Origin: Diphasiastrum complanatum
Lineage: Eukaryota > Streptophyta > Lycopodiopsida > Lycopodiales > Lycopodiaceae
Direction of reading: 5' to 3'
Length of the DNA stretch: 64,000 bases
Assembly (NCBI GenBank): GCA_029204225.1
Contig: CM055104.1
Location: forward strand, 46,880,451 to 46,944,450
Positions within the stretch are counted from its first letter, which is position 1, and each line of letters begins with the position of its first letter. Below are positions 40,812 through 52,893 of the stretch, piece after piece. The notes under the pieces are model-generated. The model saw only the letters and a program-made list of their open reading frames with translations. It ran no database searches and was not told where the DNA came from. The translations under genes and the position numbers were made by a program.

Positions 40812-43776
40812 TGTGTACTTTCGTTTTAGGGTTCATTAATGATGAAAATAATGATGCATGCCGGTTCTCTCCAATGATTTATGATTCTAGGCTATGTTTT
40901 GGTCAAAATTGCTTGGTTTTTCATGCTTTTTGGCCAAAATAGATTGTAAGAACCATAATCCAGCAAGATCAGATTAATTAGATGGTTGTAACTCTGTAAA
41001 TTGGTTTGCATGTGTTAGAGAAAGAGTTGTATGTCATGAATTTCCACTTTATGGTGATGAAAAAAATCAAAAAATAGCCAAAAATTGCTTGTTTTTTCAT
41101 AAAGTTGGATAGTAGGTGGCTGTAAAACACCACGTAGAGCTTGTAAAGAGGTGGACCAAAGTCTTTTGAAGCTTTTCCTGAAGTTAGAGCCAAGCATTCC
41201 AGCAATTGAACTTGTAGGAAGTCAAAAAAGTTCAAAAAATGACCATTTTTGGTGATTTTTGGGGGATGGTTCTCTCCAAATCCATCAGGAGATGATTCTG
41301 GAATTAATTACAACATCATTAGCATTCCTTTTTACCTTCCCAACAAGCTATCAGACCTGTGAATTGATGGCCGATGGCTTATGCACCATCTCCATCAAGT
41401 TTGAAGCTATTTTGACTTCTACAAATCAATAAATCTTTGTTCTCAACTTATACTGCATCTTAGGATCAGTATGAATGCTTCATGGAAGTCTAATAGGCTG
41501 TTTAAGACTGTTAATAACATCAATTTTGATCTTGGGGAGGTGTTTGCAAGTTTTTTGATCATTTGGTCTACAAAAAGTGCGCCCTACTACAGTTTTCTGG
41601 TAGCTCTGATCTCGCACGTGTGAAGCCTAGGTGGTAGGCTGATGTGGCAAGCATCTTGCTCACTTGGTCTCCCTCTGTACTGAGCCTTACAACACCCAAT
41701 TTGGTGTCCTGTAGCCAAAGTTATGATCATCTGAAGTTTTGCAGTTTTGTGAGTAAAATTGGCAAAATTTTGAATTGTTCTGATTGCATGCCAGTCATTT
41801 CCCTGATTTATAGTACTGTGTTTGCATGGATTAGTTGCATGCTGATTTTCAGAGTGATTCTGACATGCATGAGAGATTTAAAATCGATTTGAGTGGTCAT
41901 ACACATGTGCTCTAACAGTTGGATCACAAATCAGTGTTAATGGTTGACAAATTCCGTAAAACTGAAGTTTATGTAAAAAATTTCATAATGATGTATATGA
42001 TTGATGTAGTGTGCTTTGCATGCCAGTTTGACATTGGGTTAGTAACATTAGAAATCGGACAATGTTTTGATTTTTTCGACTTCAATTGCCTTTTGTACTA
42101 ATAGTATTTTCGTCAAAAATTTTGAATTACGTAAAATAAAGCACTCGTTAAATTTGAATTAAAATCGTCAAACAATATGAAATGACCAAATTGAATGAGT
42201 GGCCATAGTATTCTTTATCTAGTCAATAAATCTGGCAGGATACGGTTCAAGAATTACTGAAATCCTATTGGTGGGATTTTCATTCATGTAATTTCATATT
42301 CTGTGTTTGGATAGGTTTTGTCAATATCAACGAAGTAATGCCAAACCAGTCAATAAAAAGAAAAAACAGTCCAACTTTATTGGAAAATTTGTAAAAATAG
42401 AAATTACATAACTGATTTCATTTCCAACAAAATCCTATATGTAAATTATATTCAGCCCAGGTATAGGATATAAATGAATTGTTTTGGATTTTTTTTCCTA
42501 TAGTAATTAATTTTTTAAAACATTTACTAATGTCATTACGTCTTCTTGGTACCTTAGCTGAAATAGATTTTCAAGGAACTAAAAGGAGGGAAGAAGAGTG
42601 GACATTAGAGGATTCTAGGACTGTAAAGATCTGATGATCAATGGTGTGTTTTAGTACCTAGTCGCAATATGGGAAAGAAAAAAAACCATTTGATCAAATG
42701 TGGGGTATTTTGGGAAATTTTGATGTTTAATCTAGATTCCAATGTGGTATCTCATTATTTACAAAATCAGAGGCCCTCAAATCTATTTCGCGCTTTCTTA
42801 ATTAATCCTTTACTTCTTAATAATTTCTCGAATATAGGATATCAGACTGATTTATATGATTCTTTCCAGCATGAAGTTATTTTTCTAAAAGATTGTTATG
42901 TCATATAAATTACTACTTGTAGGAATAGACTTGGAATTCAGATAAATTCTAAGGTTAAAATGTTTCAATTTCTTAAACCATGGAATATCTCTGTTGCATA
43001 AATGGATTTCAATGGAATAGTAGGTTCTATCACTCAGAGTGAAAATATTTTAAGGAAAAGTCCTGTGTGTAATAGGGTGAATCCTTTAGTGGAAGCACTT
43101 AATATTGACTTTTCTTGGATTTAGATATTTTCATATATCATCTTTCCAGTTAACTTTTATGGAAATTTATAATTTCTTTAAAAGGAGGGGTGAAGTGGTG
43201 GGATAAAATTCTATTTGGGAATCTGTTGGTTGCATAGCTTTCGGAAGAGAACCAGCTAGGGTAAAGAAATGAGATTGGACCTGAAAGGAATTTCGGATAG
43301 ATTCAGAGTAAGATGCCCAATTGGAACTTTTCAAAATAAGAGAAATTCTCTAGGGATTGTGTGGACAATTTGGAACTGGAACTGGTTTGGAATTTGAATC
43401 ATTATCTATAAGTAGTACAGTGAATGGTCAAAGGTTACTAATTCCATTCTGGTTGGAATAGAAGTAAGTTTGATCGAGGATAAGTCTGAGAGTTCCGGAT
43501 TGGATCAACCTTATCTTAGTTTGAGTACTAGGATCCAAGAGAGGTTGATTGAGTGGAAGAAATTATGTAATTAGAAGGAAGTGAGATTGGAATACTGTTG
43601 AGAGTGAATTTTATTCGTCTCAGAGATTTCTCGGATATGTTATTTACTCATGAGAAATAGAAAATATTTTGTAGCTGAGTACAAGATCTCAGTGAGATAT
43701 GTGAGTAACATATGTGGGTTCTGGAGGAATCTGCCAGATAAAAATGTGGCTATGTACTGGGTCATAGTGAGATTAT
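40812..43776. other. AT-rich unrecognised sequence
   Basis: About 3 kb with no coding signal. One CGCACGTGTGAAG motif near 41611 resembles the CACACGTGTG palindromes of the copia-like LTRs at 45180-45350 and 49500-50110, so part may be degraded LTR. Confidence 0.4.
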
Positions 43777-44073
43777 TCACATATGTGCACGATTAATCTT
43801 GTATGGATCTTCAGAGAACTGTAGTCGAATGGAGCCTTGGCCTTCAACCTTATGAGGACTTGAGTCACCAAAGAAAATGTACTTTGAATCTGTTGTTGTG
43901 AGAATAGAAAATAGGTTCTTACATGGTGTCATGTGCTGTGTAGCACCTGAATCAAGATACCATTCATAGGCATCTCTACTTGGTTGGTCTTGTACCATCA
44001 GCACCTTGTCATCCTCTTGGGAATTGTTGATAGAGTCGGAACCTCCGTCTTGGTGCTGCTGAAGAGTTAACAA
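43777..44073 (-). pseudogene. Ty1/copia protease-region fragment
   Basis: 98-codon minus-strand frame. YLDSGATQHMTPCKNLFS is the copia aspartic protease active-site region, with the D-S-G-A catalytic triad intact in this fragment. FFGDSSPHKVEGQGSIRLQF follows, as in plant copia polyproteins. No neighbouring gag, integrase or RT is readable. Confidence 0.8.
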
Positions 44074-45490
44074 ATCTTTGTATAGAAGATTTATGGATTA
44101 ACTTATAAATGATTTGGGTAAGGATCTAACTGTGGTGTTATACTAGTATAATTGAATTCTTCACCTAGACATTTGAGATTTCTAAATCATTGGCAATCAG
44201 CTTGAGTAGTTGATTACTCCAAGATGAAGTTAATTGGTAAAACGAGTGTGATGTGGATTCACCGGGAATTGGTGGTTTTTGAATTATATTGCTTGTAAGA
44301 CGCATGATTAGTGAATCATTTTGGTTCATCAGTTAAAAATTGTGTATACAGTATTCTTGGAATAGAGTATTCCTTAGTTAAGGAATAGACTCAGCTCATT
44401 AGTGATTGTATTCCAGTGAGCTCAAATGGATAACGAATCATAATGAATCCAAGAATAACAACTGAATTAATTTTCAGCAGGACTTTGGATATCTAGATGT
44501 GATTCTGGATTGTAATCTAAAGTTTTTTGTAGTTGAAGATGATTGTCATTTTTGTATGCGTTCAGTCTTTAATTACCAGTGATTTACAGACCTTGAATAT
44601 TGCACTTCAATTTAAGAATCCTGGCAGAAAGTATTCCTAAATCCAGTATTTTCTTAATGGAAAGATTTTTGGAGTGACTCTTACTTTTCCTAAGTTATGT
44701 TAGACATATCCTCTAGTATCCTATAAATAGTTAAGTATGGTTTTGGATTCCAAAAAGTTATGATTGACGAATCATACGAATCTAAATAATTATGATTGAC
44801 AGATCATAAATAGATACTTAATTATTGTCAGAGGATTATAAGGAATTGTAATGATTCTTAAGTGTGATGATTAATTCTTGATCTATTATTTGAGTAAGAA
44901 TTCGAATCAATGTTTTTGAATCTCTCTACTCCAGTATTATATTTGAGAACCTATGGATCTCACAGATATTCTCACAAGATAAGTATTTTATTTGTGGAGA
45001 ATTGAATTGATTTTTTCTAGTGGATGTTATTCTACTACACTTCATGGTCTGCAAATGCTTGAGTACAGTTCTTCATTTGAATTGGATCTCCAGTTATCTT
45101 AGGAGACAGACAAGTTTATTAAGATGAATGAATGCTATATATACACTTTTTGGAGCTCAAGGTACTGATCATGCATCAAATCTCACACGTGTGAGGATGC
45201 TTTGTCATCATCATGCAATTTTGACACTTGGATCAAACTTTTTATTTTGGGCATTTTTGGTCCAATTTTCTACTATATGGAGATCTTCATAGAAATCTTC
45301 TAGAAGCAAAAACTCTCCTACTTCAGCTTTTTTCACACGTGTGAGCTGTCCTCTACACATGGGATATGACACCTATCAAAAGTATTTGGCTCATGCAATC
45401 AATGAAAAAATGCCATGTGTCATTCATCTAGAAAACTAGTTTTTGGCCTTTTTAGACTAGAACTTGAATTAAATCATATGTACAACATAT
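44074..45490. other. degraded sequence with LTR-like motifs
   Basis: AT-rich. CACACGTGTGA palindromes at about 45185 and 45333, and TATATATACAC near 45136, suggest an old copia-type LTR, but no end pair is clear. Confidence 0.35.
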
Positions 45491-45499
45491 ATGATTATG

Positions 45500-46235
45500 G
45501 TACATGACAAGTACACTAGTTTTACATGTGGAAAAATGCTCCACACATGTGTGTTTATCCTATATACAGGATTTATGGCCTCTACCAAGCTTATTTTTGC
45601 ATTTTTCACACTACCCTCCACAACAGCCGATGCCACGCCCAAGGGTATACCAACCACGACCAACTGCACCAAATCAGTACCAACCACCATGTCAACAATT
45701 TGTCGTTAATCAACCTGCTCCACAACAAGCTGTACATGATCTTGATCCAAATACCATCTATCTGACAACCTACTATGTGGAACACAATACTCAACCATAG
45801 TACCCTACCAAAACAGTTGTTTATTATACATATGATCCTAATGCTCAAGCAATTAATTCCAATGCCCAAGCTTATGATCCCAATCAAGCTGTATTTGCCA
45901 CACATCAAATACTAGCAATACGAGGATGTTTTATCTATGCAGGTAAGCATCCTAGTATCCGCTGCCCAAATAAACTCCGCTTTCCTCCAACTTGTGAAAA
46001 CTGCGGTATTGAACATCATGTGAAGGATTGCCCATCCCGCTCTAAACCTACTGCTCCTATCTGTTTAGTGCAAGTCAAAACTTTGCCAGTTGAAACTCAT
46101 CCAGCATGGGTCTTGACTAGGGCACAAACCCAATGCCAAGCCACTACGCTTGCATCCAGCAAACCCCAGCAGCATCCTGTCCTTCCAAGTGAAGATTCCA
46201 CCCCTTATTGTTTATCCTCAACTATAGAAATTTGA
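45500..46235 (+). pseudogene. gypsy gag remnant with CX2CX3HX4C knuckle
   Basis: A Pro/Gln-rich stretch (45600-45780) leads to a zinc-knuckle-like CENCGIEHHVKDC at 45993-46031, spaced CX2CX3HX4C rather than the usual CX2CX4HX4C. An in-frame stop near 45800 breaks it. The same unusual spacing occurs three times in the minus-strand gag at 54362-55100. Confidence 0.7.
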
Positions 46236-46266
46236 CTGCATCATCAGTATCGCCAGCAAATCCGCA

Positions 46267-47482
46267 ATGCCGACCAACAATCTTCCATCTCTTAAAAAGA
46301 ACCTCACAAGCCTTTTGATAGCAAAACCCTTGAAGGTACTGAAGTTTGGGGGGATTTACTACAAGCCAATGTCACTCTCCCGTTCCATATTCTATGGAAG
46401 CATGCTGGCAAATGGAAACACCAGATCCAATCCAATGACACCACCACCCCTGATGAGTTGCTTGAAATGCTCTTGCACCTCACCAATCCACTTAGCAAAT
46501 GAGGATCAAAATCCCAGCTATCCATCGCGAATCATGCGAAGTCCTAGTGGCTCTGGTGTCAATATAATTTTCACATCCCTCATGCTAGAATGGAATCTGC
46601 GAGACAAACTTACCAAACCCACTTGTCAACTTAGGATGGCTGATCAAAGTGTGGTTCGACCTACCGGTTTCCTTCCGCAAGTGTTGATCAAACTAGGAGG
46701 CCTAAAGTTTTATGTCGATCTAGTAGTCCTTGATATTCCCAGGAATGCCTATTCCTATGAATTACTACTTGGTCACCCATGGCTCACCAATGCAAGAGTC
46801 GTTCATGACTGGAGCGAAGGCCGAGTCACTTCTGGAAATCATGACAGTTCTGTCACCATTGATTCAATGGCAAACTCAAACCTGCACACATTCATGATGA
46901 AGGGTCCTCGACCACTAATTCAGTGTTTGAGCCATACCAGTCCAGTCAAGACAGAAGTCATTATATTAGATCTACTGATATCATAAACTGGAGTCACGGT
47001 TTAGCTACCATTGATTGTGTGAATGCCAATTACTTTGCTCAACATTAGGATGATTGTCTCTCCACCCCTGATTGATCACGACCAATTACCTGATCTTGAT
47101 ACACCTATCATCAATATCAATTTTATTGATATTCTTCCACATAATGATGAGTTACTAAATGTTGCATGGCTACCTACTGCTAAATCAGAAGATTTATTTG
47201 TAAATGATGAGAATGTCTTACAAATTTAGAATTGCCTAGAAGATTTGGACAATTCTGATATTCAGATCCTCAATTATATGGAAGCGCTTCCACTTAAGGC
47301 CTTTCTGCAACATGCATCCAAAATGGAACCGATTGCCAAGGTTATAGTCGAAAAACCTGATACTAAGTTCTACCATGTCAAACGACCAAACTATCCTTGG
47401 AATCTCTGTGAGGAGGAGACCGTCTTTCAAATCGATGACAAGATTCTCCATGACGTACCACCCATTAATATCAACTAGTTTA
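46267..47482 (+). pseudogene. gypsy protease remnant and downstream degraded pol
   Basis: The frame 46267-46986 is composite. From about 46546 it encodes a gypsy retropepsin-like region (GSGVNIIFTSLMLEWNL, LRMADQSVVRPTGFLPQV, YELLLGHPWL). The expected catalytic D-S-G just before it reads S-P-S-G because of a small deletion near 46544, so the enzyme would be dead. Later pieces (47023-47229 and 47245-47478) are open but unrecognised. No RT or integrase is visible. Confidence 0.7.
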
Positions 47483-47610
47483 GTCATATTTTGGTTAATT
47501 GTCAATATTAGGCCAATATGCATTTTAGACTTAGAGATAAACTTTATGAAAGTTATTTTAGTCAAAGTTCATTTGAATTACCACTTTGTGTGGGAAAGTT
47601 AGGAGGCCGG

Positions 47611-49300
47611 TGTGATAGCCTTGCTGTGGCACTTAACCCATTTTATCGGCTTTTTAATGATTAATACCTATGCCTCATTACATTCTTGAATTACTCCATG
47701 GGTATTATAAGTATCATTATGTTAAAGGCAATATTGATGCCTTGACCATGGAAGACCTCCATATGGCAGAACCATATGGTATGCCCTTTGCTCTGAGACA
47801 TAATATGACATCGACTTTCCAACTATTTATTCACATGGACATCAGCCTTTATTACTTAAAGAACTATCTCTATTATGAAGGTTGGCTCACCTTAAGGTAT
47901 ACAAGGTAAAGGAATGTAATGAATTTCTTTTAAGACATCTAGCTCTAAGTCTAAGGCCACCCTAAGTTATTGAAGGGCATGGACCTTTGTTTTTCTTAAG
48001 GAGGTCACTATCTAAAAGGACTCTTATAAAAGTCGATCCATCCTTCAGTACCGTACCGACCCAACAGGGTTGGCTCAGCTGGTTAGCTTGGCATCCAAAG
48101 TTTCTTTGGTCCCAGGTTCAAGCCTCCTCTTGGAAACCAAGAAGCATCCTTCAGTACCGACCCTACAAAGCTGGGTCTTCATTGAAACAAACTAAAGTCA
48201 TCATAGTTTTTGATGTCTCTTCAAGAACAGTTGCGGTCTAAAAGTAACTTTGATTTTGGAGATCGACTCAGATTGATTCATTCCACGCGGCAGTAGCTAT
48301 TTCGATTCTGCGGCCAAGTACATGAGATCGATCCAGAAATCTCAATCTACAGAGAGTAAGGCCCTCTAGATCAAAATATAGATTCCGACCCTACAGAGCT
48401 CTATTATCAATTTTGATTTTCTGGAGATCGATCCTGAGCAAAATCGATTCTAGAATAATTTGCAACTATCTGATTCCTGGACATATGCACGGTTAAATAA
48501 CAGACGTCAATCCTCCTCACAAGTCTTGACCTACGATGCACCTACAACTACACGAAATTTCAAAGTGTCTGCTTTTCTTAAATCCGATCCTCAGGAAATC
48601 TGACCCTGGATCGATTTCCAGAATCCGACCAAAGAGAAATTCGATCCTAAGCAGCCGTTAGCCCACATGTAAGAGCAATCTTACCTTCAACGCATATACA
48701 GTTCATCAATCCATCATTTCGGCCCTACAGTTATCAGAACCAGCGCTCTCCACATTTTGATCCGGTAGTTGGCCGTCATTAGGAAAATTCGATACGAGTC
48801 TGTATTAGGTTTTCCATATTTCTATCTGGATTGGATTTTCCTATTTCTTGACTGTATCGGATTCTACAAGCATCTAGGACAGCATATTCCAACATGTAGT
48901 TAGGGCTGACATAAGCCATAATAAACAGCCAACGTGCCTTATACTAGGACAATGATTACCTCTTCCAAGCAGCTACACTTCTTGCTATCTCAGCACCAGT
49001 CAACAACCGTCATATCTTTGCTATCTCAGTATCTCTAGCAGCGGTTGGAAAGGGCATCAATCAGTTCACCAAGGCCTTTCTCTCACGTTATTCAAAAGGT
49101 GGATTCTGACATCCAAAGTAGTGTTTCAATCATCGTTCCTAAGAAGACAGTCAGGGTCGTGGACTTCAACCATCTTCATTACACTTGGCAGACTGTCTTT
49201 GGCTTTGGAATAGCCACTTCCACCTAGCAAGCAACCACTTGCGCTTTCTTGCAGGCAGTTATCAAGGGCTTTCCTCTCTTTTCTTTGTGGCTGGTCCACA
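47611..49300 (+). mobile_element. probable 3' LTR of the gypsy remnant (right end unknown)
   Basis: The purine-rich AAAGTTAGGAGGCCGG ends at 47610 and is followed by TGTGATAGCC, a plausible PPT/LTR boundary. CTTATAAAAG near 48023 is a possible TATA box. A SINE is inserted at 48054-48144. Past about 48240 several TCCGACCCTACAG-like repeats occur. The right end could not be fixed. Sequence just before the LTR (47500-47590) is repeated at 62840-62935. Confidence 0.45.
48039..48159 (+). mobile_element. short tRNA-derived SINE with target duplication
   Basis: A 15-bp direct repeat, CATCCTTCAGTACCG, at 48039-48053 and 48145-48159 flanks a 91-bp insert. The insert has an A box (TGGCTCAGCTGG, 48071-48082) and a B box (GGTTCAAGCCT, 48115-48125), spaced like an RNA polymerase III promoter in a tRNA-related SINE. 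There is no poly(A) or poly(T) tail, so it may be a tail-less or truncated copy. Confidence 0.75.
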
Positions 49301-49316
49301 TCTACAATTCTACATA

Positions 49317-50183
49317 TGTCAAGACATCATTGGTGATAAAATTTCAGAGTTTTAGGACAGTAATGATTGTACTTAACAATCATAGAGAGTTATTGGTTGC
49401 TTAATCAATGGATCTATCAAGTTCTACACATTAGATCTTGATCTAGATTCACTACACTTAGATTTAAGCAAGAGCAATGGATTAAAGCATCATAAATTAG
49501 TGAAGGCGGCCTCACACGTGTGGAGTAATGTCCACAGTATGGCCTGCACCTGAAACAACAAGTACTATAGTTCTTGATAGCAATCATTCATAGAAATCAC
49601 AATTCTAATGACTAGAAATCTCACAAAAGTGTAGAATGCAAAAGTCTCATTAATCTCATTACCAAAATGATGATCCTTTTATGAATCAAGTACATCCGAG
49701 TCTGGTACAGTCCAGTAGGTGTTCACACGTGTGAAGTGCCACATGACTCAGATCTATCCATTTGATCCATCCTTGATCCTTATCCAAAGTTGACCTTCTA
49801 GAATATGATTCAAAGAGCTAGTCTCCTAGAATATAGGAATATTGCCTACAAAATAGGATCCAAGGAGAATGGTCAACTTATCTTCTAGAACTCTATACAC
49901 ACGTGTGAACATCCACTTGCCATGTGGGAGCATTTACTCATGCACATACAAAGAAAAGCTAATTTCTAGGTGACTAGTCAACTTGACTAAAAACTAGTCA
50001 TATCATGTTCACACTAACTTGATTGATACAAAATTAAAATAGATATATGCAAGTATGAACAGTGCTTTCTTTCACACGTGGGAACAGGCTCCACACGTGT
50101 GAAATCAGATCATGAACATTGTTCTAATGATTGATCTTTATTTACAATAAACAATGTCAAGTGAGAAGTGACAATTTTCAACA
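49317..50183 (-). mobile_element. 3' LTR of the minus-strand copia element (outer end approximate)
   Basis: On the minus strand the LTR starts TGTTGAAAATTGTC directly after the purine tract AAGTGAGGAGGAG (50184-50196). It contains at least four CACACGTGTG-type palindromes (about 49513, 49721, 49897 and 50091). The distal end at 49317 is a guess from a TG dinucleotide. Confidence 0.6.
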
Positions 50184-50196
50184 CTCCTCCTCACTT

Positions 50197-51757
50197 CTAA
50201 CTTGGCAAATCTAATGTACATCTATCTACAATTCCAAGAGCATATCTTAACTTGAAAAATGGATCTTTGGACAATGGCTTGGTTAAGATATCAACTATGC
50301 ATTCGGATGACGGTACATGATGTAGTTGCACCTCCTTGGATTGTACCTTCTCCCCCACAAAGTGGTGAGCTATCTCAATATGCTTTGTTCTAGCATGGAA
50401 GATAGGATTTGAAGCAATTTGTTGAGAAGCTTGATTGTCACAAAATATGTAAGGGATCTCCTCGGCCTCTAGCACATGTAGCTCCATCAAGAGTCTTCTT
50501 AGCCATAGGAGCTCTTTGGTTGTTGAAGTCAATGCCTTGTACTCGGCTTCACAAGAAGATAATGAGATAGTATCTTGTTTTTTGGAAAGCCAAGATATTA
50601 CTCCTCCACCACTATTACACAAGTAATTAGCACATGTTATAGCTTCTCTCCAAAATGAGATGGAAAGTGATGTATCAAGTCTTAAAGACTTTGCACATTC
50701 ACATAGACTCCTATTTTTTCTCTCGGCCACCCCAATTTGTTCAAGTGTATTGCAATTTAATGCCATTGATCTCACAAAAATCTTTCATTTTATTGGAGGT
50801 GTACTCTCCTCCATTATCACATCTTAGTGCTTTGATGGAAGTACTAAGTTGCTTCTCAACTAGAGACTTGAACTTAATGAAAGCTTCATAAACAAGACTT
50901 TTCTTTGATAGTAACTCAATTAATGTGAATCTAGTACAATCATCTATAAACGTTACATACATCAAGGCACCTCCATTACTTGCATGTGAAAAACTATGTA
51001 CATCAGAATGTATGATATCCAAAGGAGAGGGAGATCTTGATGAAGATCTCTTGTAAGAAGATTTGTGTGACTTTGCAAGGCCACATGCCTCACACATCTT
51101 TCCACACTTCTTGAAAGCTCTTGGTGGGCCGAGAGCTAGTTCCTTGCTTGCCATTGACTCCATAGATTGAAGATTAGGATGGCCTAATCTCTTATGCCAA
51201 AGCTCCACTTGAGATAGCTCCTCCCTAGCCAAGTTCACACTTTCATTTGCAACATTAACATCCAACTTGAAAAGTCTACCTTGCTTAATGCCACTAGCTA
51301 TGCACTTATCATTTTTCAAGATGGAACAAACTCCATTCTTGAAATTTACATCTAGTCCATTGTCCATTAATTGTCCTACACTAAGCATGTTTTTGAAATG
51401 GTAGAAACATACAAAACATTATCTAGGTCTATCCTTTTAGATGTGCCTAAGCAAAGAGGAATAGATCCTATGCCATCTATCTTGCATTCTTGATCACTAG
51501 CAGTGTATATTGACTTCTTAGAGTCATTACAAAAAAGAAGAGTAGAAAAATAATGCTTGTTAAAAGACATGTGGGAACTAGCCCCACTATCTATCCACCA
51601 TGTGTCTTGACTTGAAGTTGGTGTAGATGCAACCATTAAGGATGTATTGAATCCATCCTCATCTTCTTCCTCTTGAGCAATGTTCCTTTGATCTCCATTT
51701 GCTTGTTGATTCTTCTTCAAGTAACATTCCCAAGCAAAGTATCATTTCTTCCCACAA
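50197..51757 (-). pseudogene. Ty1/copia pol with reverse transcriptase deleted
   Basis: Reading on the minus strand: a zinc-knuckle end (CGKK, FAWEC) with a stop at about 51740; a protease region (WWIDSGASSHMSF, about 51600); a GAG-pre-integrase HHCC motif (LWHKRLGHPN, CEACGLAKSH); integrase core (IIHSDVHSF, FIDDCTRFT, DNGGEYTS); then, after a frameshift near 50750, AERKNRSLCECAKSL. At about 50612 it jumps to RNase H (GGGVISWLSKKQDTISLS, CEAEYKALT, SNPIFHARTKHIEI) and stops at 50197-50199 next to the PPT. RT is missing. The 5' side is cut at 51760 by another element's LTR. Confidence 0.85.
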
Positions 51758-51761
51758 AAGA

Positions 51762-52350
51762 GTTGTGGGTATTTCCTGCACAATAATAAACAAGTGGGTC
51801 CTACCACTTAAAATACTATTGGCCAAGCCTTACCTAGTGGGCCCCGCCACAGTACATTATATAGTTAGAATAATAAGTGCGAGGGCACTGGCATCCTGCG
51901 TGTGTAAGCCCAACCCAATGAGCACGCAAAATGGTTAGGAAGAAGTAGAATAAAAGACTTGGGGGCTAAATAGAATAAATAATAAAAACTCCAAAGTCAA
52001 ATTACATGGTTTTAAGTTGAGGTAATCTCACATGAATTATGTGAGTTTGGTCCTCTTCTTATTGAACCATTAGATTGCAATTAGTTTAGTTTGAATGGCT
52101 AAGATTATGATTCTAGCCAATTAGAAAGGGCCAATGAGAGCCAAGATGGGCTCCCCTCTCAACTATATAAGGAGGTCATTTTCCATTGTAAAGCATCATC
52201 TCTATTCTTAATAAAGCTCTAGCTCTTTCTATTTCTAACTCCATGTCTAGTTATCTCTCTCTCTCTCCTTCCTTGGTTGGGACCGAATAGTTTGGGGAAG
52301 GTGCTCGGGCCTCCCAAGCCTTTCCTAACCAAGGCTCTCTCTCTCTCTCT
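51762..52350 (+). mobile_element. inverted LTR fragment of the gag-only element
   Basis: Near-identical, in opposite orientation, to 52884-53461. Starts GTTGTGGGTATTTCC (full LTR: TGTTGTGGGTATTTCC). It includes a TATA box (AACTATATAAGG, about 52162) and AATAAAGC, and ends in a (CT)n tract at 52350, where the element leader in the opposite orientation begins. It interrupts the zinc-knuckle coding of the copia element. Confidence 0.85.
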
Positions 52351-52433
52351 CTAAACCCACAAAATCTGAGTTTTAGGTGAAAAAAGAGTGGTGAGGAAGA
52401 AGAAAAGAGAAAGAGGGAGAGGAGGGAGAATAG

Positions 52434-52488
<55 letters not shown>

Positions 52489-52516
52489 TGCTATGCGGTG
52501 AAGCGAGTGTGTGGCA
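52351..52516 (-). mobile_element. second leader copy of the gag-only element
   Basis: The CACAAAATCTGAGTTTTAGG stretch, the purine-rich run and the (GA)n tract match 56499-56645, the leader downstream of the 5' primer site, on the same strand. This implies that the element was once tandem (LTR-internal-LTR-internal) before truncation. Confidence 0.7.
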
Positions 52517-52535
52517 CTCCCCGACAATGGCGCCA
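52517..52535 (-). promoter_or_regulatory. primer binding site next to the inner LTR
   Basis: Minus strand TGGCGCCATTGTCGGGGAG, an Athila/Tat-type site. It lies six bases past the LTR end (...GACA) at 52542. Confidence 0.75.
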
Positions 52536-52541
52536 CTATCG

Positions 52542-52601
52542 TGTCGTCTTTGTAGCATAGAGGTTCGTCGCTGGGAGCGTCAACCTTGCCTTCACCTGCA
52601 T

Positions 52602-52690
<89 letters not shown>

Positions 52691-52837
52691 CCAAGTAGCG
52701 AGAGGTTTGGGAGGCCCGAGCACCTTTCTCAAACTATTTGGTAGCTACTTAGAGAGAGGAGAGAAGAGAGAGAGAATTCCTAGGTTGAGAAAGGCTTTGG
52801 GGGCTCGAGCGCCTACCCAAAGCTATTCTATCCCAAC

Positions 52838-52893
<56 letters not shown>

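Noticed and set aside
48071-48125. functional tRNA gene
   Set aside because: A and B boxes are present, but I could not fold an acceptor stem or anticodon arm and there is no T-run terminator. The flanking direct repeats favour a SINE.
52440-52690. (GA)n tracts as CRISPR-like or coding repeats
   Set aside because: Simple dinucleotide microsatellites. Charged Glu/Arg frames across them are artefacts.
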